From: an uncultured bacterium
GTDB lineage: Bacteria; Patescibacteriota; Gracilibacteria; BD1-5; UBA6164
Assembly (NCBI GenBank): GCA_947311335.1
Contig: CAMZKR010000019.1
Location: forward strand, 1-5,887
Length of the DNA stretch: 5,887 nt
Reading direction: 5' to 3'
This document shows, one piece after another, positions 1-5,887 of the stretch (position 1 is its first letter; each line of letters begins with the position of its first letter). A program made the position numbers and the translations under genes. The notes beneath the pieces are model-generated. The model made no database searches. It was not told the origin of the DNA and was given only the letters and a program-made list of their open reading frames with translations.

Positions 1-122
1 AAAAAGATTTTAATAATTCAAATATAGATTTTAAATTATTATATCAATGCTTTAATTTTTCTAATCTCGTAATTTTATTTCATAATAATTATGTTAAATT
101 AGACTTTTTATTACTCCATTAA
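1..122 (+). CDS. Possible 3' end of an unknown plus-strand gene (weak)
   Basis: The third forward frame is open from base 3 to a TAA at 120-122, giving 39 codons with no start inside the window. The product has no recognisable motif, contains no glycine and therefore no TGA codon, so the recoding test that validates the other genes cannot be applied. In DNA this AT-rich, with only TAA and TAG as stops, an open run of this length at a window edge can arise by chance, and a 30-codon minus-strand run overlaps it. If real it would converge on the minus-strand genes. I would treat it as unproven until the sequence to the left is seen. Confidence 0.22.
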   Translation, partial: KDFNNSNIDFKLLYQCFNFSNLVILFHNNYVKLDFLLLH

Positions 123-183
123 TAATTAATACGAAATTATAAAAAATTTCTTTCAAAAAATATTTATTATTTATATTAAACAA

Positions 184-390
184 TTATTTTTTCAATAAAA
201 TAGGGATGATTACCAAAAATATTCAAATACAAATTAAATAATATATGTTTATTATAAAATATGGATATAGCATTAAAATAAGTCATGATAATAATGAAAT
301 TATTTTTTTATTCTTTTTTCAATAAATAAAAAACCCTATTCAAATTGAAGAAAAAATCATTCACCATATCAAAATATTAATATCAAACAT
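184..390 (-). CDS. Small multi-spanning membrane protein, 68 aa (TGA=Gly)
   Basis: This 68-residue protein appears only when TGA is read as glycine: codons 10, 17, 24, 36 and 56 are TGA and codon 19 is GGG; the stop is TAA. It is almost entirely hydrophobic, with likely membrane segments near residues 5-23, 31-48 and 51-66. The turn after the first segment reads GIGFFIYGKK and the second segment contains LMLYPYF. From memory this matches a widespread family of roughly 70-residue bacterial membrane proteins of unknown function (often 'hypothetical' or loosely 'amino acid transport protein'), which share a YGKK turn and a PYF motif; that assignment is recall, not a search. The ATG lies three bases after the ABC-F stop with no Shine-Dalgarno sequence, so it is probably cotranscribed and translationally coupled with that gene. 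Function unknown. Confidence 0.82.
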
Positions 391-393
391 TTT

Positions 394-1851
394 TTAATCT
401 AAATCTAAATATTGGTCTATTCTAATTTGCCAAACAAATTCATCTATATGAGAAACAAGAATCATTCATCATTTATAATCATTAAGTGCTTTTGCTATAA
501 TTGGAATATGTCTAAAATTTATATGATTTGTTGGTTCATCAAGAATAAGTATTCATGGCTTTATAAAAACTAACCTACAAAAAGCAACAAGTCATTTTTG
601 TCATTCTGATAAATTTCAAATTTTAGTTTTCATCATTTCTCAAGTTATTAAAAAACCTGCAGCTTTTGATCTAAGATTTTGTTCTGTCATTTCTCATGAT
701 ATTGATTTTCTTAAACAATTATAAACAGTTTCTTCAAAATTAAGATTTGAAAAATCTTGTCTATAATAACCTATTTTTACTCACTCTTTTACTTTACATC
801 AACTTTCATCTCAAGAAATTATCTTTTCAAGTAAAGTAGTTTTTCAAATACCATTTGGTCATGATAAAAGTATGTGATTATCTTTTCTAAGTTCAATTTC
901 AATATTTTTAACTACAATCTTATCATCATTTATAATATGGACTGAGTTAATTTCTAGTAATACTCAACCAATATTTTCTTGAAGAGGAATTTTAAAATCT
1001 TTTATAGTTCTATCTTCTTTTCTTTTATCAACCATATCACCTTCCATATCAACTGCTGCCTCTCTCATCTTTTTAGCAACAAGTCTTAATTTACCTCATT
1101 TATGTGCAAAGACATTTGCTTGATCTTTTTTAGCTTGTGCTTCTTTTTTTAATCTAGCATTTGCCATATTTTCTTTTTCTATATTTCTTTTAATTTTTTC
1201 AACTACATTATGATAATCTCAAACAAATTGTTCTATCTTTTTTGTATAAATATCTAAATATAAAACTCAATCAGTAAAACTATTTAAAAAATCCGCATCA
1301 TGTGATATAACTAAAACGGTCTTTTTATAATTTTGTAAAAATGTAGTTAAATGATATATTCATTCTCTATCAAGATTATTAGTTGGCTCATCAAGTAAAA
1401 GTATATCAGGATTTTGAATCAAAGCTGCAGCTAAAAGAAGTCTTGCTTGTTGTCATCCTGAAAAATCTTTTATTTTCTTTTCAAAGATAGCTTTTAAATT
1501 TACAACTCTAAGTATATCAGAAATTTGTTTATCTATATTAAAAACTGAATCATCTTTAAAATATTTCCTAAAAAACTCTAAAATTGTTAAATTTTTATCT
1601 TCTTGCAATATTACTTGATATCAAGTAGCAATAGTCAATCTTTGATCAACATTTATTACTCATATTTTTTTTTCTAAAGTTCCATTTATAAGTTTAAATA
1701 TAGTTGATTTCCCTGCCCCATTTTGTCACATAATAGTTATTTTAGAACCTTTTCTTACATTGAAACTAACTTCATCTAAAATTGGTTTTTTAATATCATA
1801 ATTAAATTCAACATTTTTAAAACTTATAACAGTTTCATTTGAAATACTCAT
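394..1851 (-). CDS. ABC-F family ATPase (ribosome-associated type), 485 aa
   Basis: Two ABC ATPase domains lie in tandem without membrane segments, the hallmark of ABC-F proteins, which bind the ribosomal E site and modulate translation. Domain 1 has Walker A GQNGAGKST (42-50), signature SGGQQ (131-135), Walker B ending LLLDEP with D154/E155, and H-loop H184. A charged linker rich in Lys, Glu and Ala covers about 205-285. Domain 2 has Walker A GPNGIGKTT (331-339), signature LSEGQKG (414-420), LILDEPTNHIN (435-445, E439) and H468. Glycines 42, 133, 331, 336, 417 and 420 are TGA; GGN codons also occur, but TGA is the commoner. Trp474 is TGG. At 485 residues it is short for the family and I see no obvious EttA-type arm in domain 1, so I give no subfamily name. 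LSEGQKG and NHIN differ from the usual LSGGQ and NHLD but look like lineage traits. No Shine-Dalgarno sequence precedes the ATG. Confidence 0.95.
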
Positions 1852-1881
1852 TTTTACTAATTAACATTTAAAATTTGCATT

Positions 1882-1887
1882 ATTATA
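1882..1887 (-). promoter_or_regulatory. Candidate -10 box for the ABC-F gene
   Basis: The minus strand carries a perfect TATAAT 30 bases upstream of the ABC-F start and just downstream of the helicase terminator. A promoter is expected here because the terminator separates the two genes. No convincing -35 hexamer lies 16-18 bases upstream; that interval is T-rich and abuts the terminator stem. In DNA this AT-rich, TATAAT by chance is common, so confidence is limited. Confidence 0.38.
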
Positions 1888-1908
1888 TTAAAAAAGTTAT
1901 TAAAAGAA

Positions 1909-1966
1909 AGATAAAAACACAAAAAAAACAACTAATTAATTAGTTGTTTTTTTTGTGTTTTTATCT
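1909..1966. terminator. Perfect 58-base palindromic terminator at the helicase 3' end
   Basis: Bases 1909-1937 and 1938-1966 are exact reverse complements, 29 pairs with no mismatch; the centre is TAATTAATTA. The core is CAACTAATT with its partner AATTAGTTG, flanked by eight A on one side and eight T on the other, so either strand gives a hairpin followed by a U tract, as intrinsic terminators do. For the minus strand the arm begins inside the last helicase codons: the TAA at 1961-1963 is part of the stem. It ends the helicase transcript and insulates the ABC-F gene. A bidirectional element is expected between convergent genes, but here both neighbours run the same way. Confidence 0.88.
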
Positions 1967-3715
1967 ACCTCTAAATCATGTATTATTTCTTTTAAATTTC
2001 CAACCTGAACTTCATCCTCTATCTCTTCTGAAACTTCATTCTTTACTTCCTCAAAAAGATCTTCTTCATCAAAAACTTCATCATCATTTTTTTTCCTTAG
2101 CTCTTACTATAAGTGGTTTAATACTATTTTCTTTTTTAAAGTATTGTAAAATGATTTCTCATTTTTCTTTTTCAACATTCATATAAGAAAAGTTTTCTAA
2201 AATATTTATTTTTCAAACTTGTCATATATTCATTCCAACTTCCTTTTCAATAAACTGAATCAAACTTCAAGGAGCAAGTGAATCTTTTCTTCATCTAGCG
2301 ATAAATAATCTAATTTCATTTGAATCTGTATATGAACTTCATCTTGAAGAATAAGAATTCCTTCAACAATATGAATTATCTCTATTTCCAAAAGAAGATT
2401 GTTTTATATCTCTATAAGCATCCTTACCTAAAGTTTTTCAGTAGAATTTCTTTAGTAAGGCTGACAATACAACTTCTTTTGTACCAAGTCCTGCTATATC
2501 TTTTGATAAGTCTATGAAATCTTCAAAATTTGCTTCTTTAATCAATTCTGCAATTTCTTCTAATAATCTCTTTTTCTTTATATTAAGAATATCTAAAGCT
2601 TTAGGTAAATCTTCTCTTTTTAATTTAGCTTTAGTTTCTCTTTCAATTGCAAAAATCTTCCTTTTTTCCATTCTAGTAACAAAACTTATAGCAATTCATT
2701 TTTTACCAGCTCTTCATGTTCTACCAATTCTATGAGTATATACTTCTGGATTATCAGGCATAGCATAATTAACTACATGAGTTAAATTTTCAACATCTAT
2801 TCATCTTGCAGCAACATCAGTAGCAACCAGGATTTTTATTTTTCAAGCTTTAAATCTTGAAAGAATCTTTTCTCTACCTTTTTGTTCAATATCTCAGTGG
2901 ATTCATTCTGCTGTTATTCATTTTCCTATCAATCTAGCAGCAACATCATCAACATCCATCTTTGTTTTACAAAAAACTATTCCATAAAAATCTTGGGTTA
3001 CATCTATAACTCTACAAAGTGCTTCAAATTTATTTCTTGGTGCTATTTCATAATACTTTTGTTCTATACCTTCTCATGTTAGTTTATCTGATTTAATCGA
3101 AACGGTATCATATTCTCACATATATTTCTTTGCAATATTAAGTATTGCTCTTGGCATAGTAGCAGAAAAAAGTAATACTTTTTTATTTTTAGGAGCATGA
3201 CTCATTATTTCTTCTATTTCTTCTTTAAATCATATATTAAGCATTTCGTCTGCTTCATCTAATATGAAATAATTTATTTTAGATAAATCTAATCTTTTTT
3301 TATTTAAATGATCTTGTACTCTACCTGGAGTTCAAACTATTATTTGAGAACCATTTTTTAATTCTCTTATATCATCTCTAATATTTCTACCACCATATAA
3401 AAGTGTTATTTTAAAACCTCATCAAAAACTTTCTATTTCTTTAGCTACTTGTATTGCTAGTTCTCTAGTTGGCGTCAATATAATAGCTTGTACTTCTCTT
3501 TTCTTGTTATCAAGTCTTTCTATTAAAGGTATAGCAAAACTAGCAGTTTTTCATGTTCATGTTTGTGCTTGACCTATAATATCTTTATTTCATTTTAATA
3601 AAAGTGGGATAACTCATGCTTGTATAGCTGAAGGTGTTTTATATCATTTAGCTTCAATAGCATTTAAAACCCTGTCAGAAATACCTAAATTTCTGAAGTT
3701 TATTTTCTTCTCCAT
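1961..3715 (-). CDS. DEAD-box ATP-dependent RNA helicase, DeaD/CsdA-like, 584 aa
   Basis: This enzyme unwinds short RNA duplexes using ATP, in ribosome assembly and mRNA turnover. Core motifs in order: Q motif GYKTPSAIQ (24-32), motif I AQTGTGKT (50-57), PTRELA (82-87), GG then TPGR, DEAD (153-156), SAT (184-186), TDVAARGID (299-307) and HRIGRTGR (328-335). A Lys/Glu-rich spacer follows, then a DbpA-type RNA-binding domain at about 466-540 (IRLFIARGRKD, later LENFSYMNV), and a basic tail at 541-584 rich in Gly, Arg, Ser and Phe ending FRGR. TGA encodes Gly24, Gly53, Gly55, Gly305 and Gly334, all conserved, and nine glycines of the tail, three consecutive at 544-546. An in-frame TAA nine bases upstream makes this ATG the first possible start. 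The layout matches DeaD/CsdA and YxiN/DbpA relatives; I do not choose between them. Read with the standard code, only short fragments would be called. Confidence 0.97.
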
Positions 3716-3861
3716 AATATATTATGTTAAATAATTAAATCGCTTACAAATTTAAGTTTATCTATGCTAATTTAATTATTTAAACGCAAAAGTGAATTTT
3801 ATAGACAATCTTAAATATAATTTATAGGAAAAATAAAGTCTATTTCCTAAAAAGCTTTGAG
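3716..3861 (-). promoter_or_regulatory. Probable 5' leader of the helicase mRNA
   Basis: Between the candidate -10 box and the helicase ATG lie about 146 bases with no open frame of note and no Shine-Dalgarno sequence near the start. Long untranslated leaders are known for cold-induced DEAD-box genes such as csdA, so autoregulation or temperature control through this leader is possible, but that is inference. A 7-base inverted repeat (TAGGAAA at 3825-3831, TTTCCTA at 3843-3849, 11-base loop) lies within it. It has no U tract on either side, so it is not a clear terminator for the upstream exporter gene; I see no other terminator for that gene, and some read-through into the helicase is likely. 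Confidence 0.3.
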
Positions 3862-3889
3862 ATTATATAAATAAAATGTCAAATAGCAA
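3862..3889 (-). promoter_or_regulatory. Candidate promoter of the helicase gene
   Basis: On the minus strand TTGCTA (3889-3884) is followed after 16 bases by a perfect TATAAT (3867-3862). This is a good sigma-70-like pair, placed just after the exporter stop codon, where a promoter for the helicase would be expected. Transcription would begin near 3855. A TTGACA also lies in the spacer but is only 9 bases from the -10 box and cannot be its partner. Confidence 0.42.
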
Positions 3890-3898
3890 ATAAAAATG

Positions 3899-5254
3899 TT
3901 AAAATCCACTTTGTAAATCAAGCATCCTTTTATAAATTCATTTTTGTTTTATTAATTTTTTATGTGTTCATTTCTCTTTTAATTCTCATTCTTCTAAAAC
4001 AAATATATTATCTGCATGCTTTACTGTTTGTAATCTATGAGCTATTATAATAACAGTTCTTTTTTTAAATAAATTATGCATAGCCTTAGTTATTTGCTCT
4101 TCACTAAAGCTATCAAGAGCACTTGTTGGTTCATCTAATAATACTATTTTTGGATCTTTTAAAAAGATTTTTGCTATTGCTAATCTTTGCTTTTGTCATC
4201 ATGATAATTTGATTCATCTTTCTCATATTTCTGTATTTATTCACTTTGGTAAAGATTCTATAAATTCACATTTTGCTTGTTTTAAAACTTTCTCTAGTTC
4301 TCATTTTTTTAATTTTCTATTTATTGCATATGTTAGATTATCTAAAATTGTTCCATCAAACACTGATGGATCTTGTGTCAAATATCCTACTTCTTTATAA
4401 TAACTTTTTAATGAAACTTCTTTTAAGTTTTGTTTATCTACAATAATTTCTCAAAAAATTGGAGTTATATAAGAACTTATTAATTTTACTAATGTTGATT
4501 TTCATCATCAACTATTTCATACAAAAGCTGTTACTTCTCATCATTTAATTCTTAAATTAAATTTATTAAATACTTTTTTATTTTTATTATATGAATATAT
4601 TAAATCTTTTATCTCTATATCTCATTTTTTATATTTAAATACTTTTTTATTTTCTTGTAAATCTATATTTCTCATTTTATCAAAAAAATCCCATAATTTT
4701 TCTACATCTACAAATCTTTTTATAAAATCTATATATAAATTTAATAAGTTTCTTAAAATTTGTTCAAGTAAATATATTATTGACATTAATGATAAAAATT
4801 CTCAAAAATTTATTTTTGTTTTATATAATCAATATCAAAACAGAAAAATTAAAAAAACTTTTGATCAATCTATTAAAAGATAAATCATTATATGGACTAT
4901 AACTTTATAATCCATAATTTTTCAATTTAAATAAATATTTTTATTTAAAGTATTAGTTATTTTTTCTGATTCTATATCTGTTTTATCATTTTGTAATACT
5001 TCAAATTTACTCATTAATATTCTTACAAATTTTCTTGTTATTCATATATTTATATCTCTTTTTATACGCCTATAATCCATAGTTTTCTTTTGTATAAGAT
5101 GAATTATTATAAACATAATTATAGAAACTCATATTATTACAAAAGCATAAGTTATATTTATAAATCCTATAAATATAATAGATAAAATTATAGTTGTAAT
5201 TCATCATATTACATCTGAAAAAAATTTTACAAGTAAATCAACATGAGCATGCAT
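3899..5254 (-). CDS. 3' fragment of the frameshifted ABC exporter, up to 451 aa
   Basis: This frame holds the rest of the exporter: the remaining four membrane segments and the complete ATPase domain. An in-frame ATG at 5254-5252 lies exactly inside the GCAT repeat, beginning MHAHVDLLV, so re-initiation could in principle yield a 451-residue protein lacking the first two helices. No Shine-Dalgarno sequence supports this, and a type I exporter lacking two helices is unlikely to work. It is more sensibly read as the second half of the gene above. Confidence 0.75.
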
Positions 5255-5645
5255 GCATTCATTTATCTATTAAAGCTATTAATTTTCATGTTCAATGTTT
5301 TTCTGCTTGATTATTATCAAGATATATAAATTTTTTAATATAAGTTTTATACATATATTTCCTAAAAGTAGGCCACATTATAACATAAGTTTTTCTTCTA
5401 AAAAATATAAGCACAATATAATGTAACAAGACAAGTAATATAAAATATATAATTAAAATTTTTACATCTAAAGATAACCCATCTTGTAACTTGTTTGTTA
5501 TTTCTTTTATTAAATAAACTGATAATATAACTACAATACTATTAACAAAAGCTGGTATAATAGCTAAAGCAGTCATCTTTTTATAAGCATATACTGGTAA
5601 AAAAAATCTTTTTACTATTTTTATAAAATTTCTTTGTTCTTTCAT
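5070..5645 (-). CDS. 5' fragment of the frameshifted ABC exporter, 191 aa as written
   Basis: Read straight through with TGA as glycine, the exporter frame runs from the ATG to a TAG at 5070-5072. The first 132 residues are native (two membrane segments and GTGKLIALIDKG just before the break); the last 59 are out-of-frame and rich in Asn, Tyr and Cys, unlike the true sequence. The TAG is the only non-TAA stop ending a coding segment in the window, which fits an accidental stop. Without correction the product would be a non-functional stub of the membrane domain. Confidence 0.7.
5247..5258. repeat. (GCAT)3 tetranucleotide repeat causing the exporter frameshift
   Basis: Three GCAT units stand in tandem; the minus strand reads ATGCATGCATGC. 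Two units would keep the exporter in frame across GMHAHVDLLVKFF, while three shift it by one base. The repeat is self-complementary, which favours slippage and also polymerase or assembly errors. Confidence 0.85.
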
Positions 5646-5648
5646 CTT

Positions 5649-5887
5649 TTATTTATCTATTTTTATCTGTTGTAAATTAATTAAACTAGGATTTATATCA
5701 GCTCTTTTTTTATTATAAGTAATCCATCATAAACTTAAAAAATCATTTCACTTTTTTGGTATATAATCTGAAAATTTAACTTCTCATTCTATATCTTCAT
5801 AAGTTCAGAAAAATATTTTCTTAACAAATTGATAATCATTTTTATTATCTAAATAATAATTTTTAGAGTTATAATTAACTATCTTAT
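5649..5887 (-). CDS. C-terminal part of an unrecognised protein (gene continues off the window)
   Basis: The last 78 residues of a gene that starts beyond the right edge, ending in TAA at 5651-5649. Glycines in KIFFGTYEDIEGEV, PKKGN and SLGW are written TGA, which confirms that the frame is coding under table 25; the one tryptophan is TGG. The segment is polar, rich in Lys, Asn, Asp and Tyr, with no membrane segment, signal or catalytic motif I recognise, so it is probably the end of a soluble domain. The stop is three bases before the exporter ATG, so both are probably cotranscribed and this protein may belong to the same process, but the family remains unknown to me. Confidence 0.8.

Larger units (their letters stand above)
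3899..5645 (-). pseudogene. ABC exporter (membrane domain + ATPase), single 4-base frameshift
   Basis: This is a type I ABC exporter half-transporter, which would work as a dimer in the membrane. Removing one GCAT unit at 5247-5258 gives 580 residues: membrane segments near 25-46, 61-82, 141-161, 163-182 and two at about 250-310, then an ATPase domain from about 345. That domain has Walker A GNSGGGKST (375-383), Q-loop Q423, signature LSGGQKQR (479-486), LLDEPTSALD with D503/E504, and AHRLQTV with H535. Glycines of Walker A and the signature are TGA, three in a row at 378-380; Trp is TGG. The ATG is three bases after the preceding stop, so the two genes form an operon. The substrate cannot be told. 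All downstream motifs are intact, so the lesion is recent, phase-variable or a sequence error. The nearest alternative view is two separate polypeptides (listed below). Confidence 0.9.

Noticed and set aside
133..150. Hairpin GAAATT / AATTTC with a 6-base loop as terminator
   Set aside because: Only six pairs, one G-C, and no solid T tract on either strand; it would barely fold.
94..183. Minus-strand open run of 30 codons after the small membrane protein
   Set aside because: No ATG, no motif, no TGA test, and it overlaps an equally open plus-strand run; such runs are expected in this composition.
2438..2671. A separate 77-residue minus-strand protein
   Set aside because: It is an internal piece of the helicase (spacer region), delimited only by TGA codons that encode glycine.
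3825..3849. Inverted repeat TAGGAAA / TTTCCTA as terminator of the exporter
   Set aside because: Seven pairs with an 11-base loop and no U tract after it; noted only as part of the leader.
3877..3882. Perfect TTGACA as -35 box
   Set aside because: It is 9 bases from the TATAAT, and no -10-like hexamer lies 16-18 bases downstream of it.
1944..4400. Plus-strand open frames at 1944-2186, 2320-2517, 2514-2735, 2882-3082 and 4209-4400
   Set aside because: They lie antisense to the helicase and exporter, have low-complexity Phe/Leu/Ser-rich translations and no motif.
184..5887. Mycoplasma-type code (TGA = tryptophan)
   Set aside because: TGA falls on conserved glycines of Walker A, ABC signature and helicase motif VI, and TGG is used for tryptophan.
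1..5887. CRISPR arrays, insertion sequences, tRNA or rRNA genes
   Set aside because: No spaced direct repeats, no transposase motifs, no terminal inverted repeats and no cloverleaf or rRNA-like segment was seen on either strand.

Overview
The window comes from a very AT-rich bacterial genome (roughly a quarter G+C by eye) that reads UGA as glycine, i.e. translation table 25. This points to the Candidate Phyla Radiation groups Gracilibacteria (BD1-5) or Absconditabacteria (SR1). The evidence is internal: in-frame TGA codons sit at invariant glycines of well-known motifs (Walker A of two ABC proteins and of a DEAD-box helicase, the ABC signature, helicase motif VI), while tryptophan is written TGG. 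Read with the standard code every gene here falls to pieces; read with TGA=Gly, almost the whole minus strand becomes coding. All five genes on the minus strand end in TAA.

Layout in transcription order, all on the minus strand. 5887-5649: the C-terminal 78 residues of an unrecognised protein. Three bases later, 5645-3899: an ABC exporter half-transporter (membrane domain plus ATPase) whose reading frame is broken once, by an extra GCAT unit at 5247-5258; removing it restores a 580-residue protein with all motifs intact. 3898-3716: a 183-base gap with a plausible promoter and a leader of about 140 bases. 3715-1961: a DEAD-box RNA helicase of 584 residues with a DbpA-type RNA-binding domain and a Gly/Arg-rich tail. 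1966-1909: a perfect 58-base palindrome that overlaps the helicase stop codon and acts as its terminator. 1851-394: a 485-residue ABC-F translation-type ATPase. Three bases after its stop, 390-184: a 68-residue membrane protein visible only under code 25. 183-1: little of substance, apart from a weak candidate for the end of a gene on the plus strand.

Functionally there are three transcription units: (i) unknown gene plus exporter, (ii) helicase, (iii) ABC-F plus small membrane protein. The helicase and the ABC-F protein both act on RNA or ribosomes, but a terminator separates them and nothing here ties them to the exporter. The content is mostly housekeeping. The notable points are the recoding, the hidden small gene, the tetranucleotide frameshift in the exporter, and the palindromic terminator that includes a stop codon.
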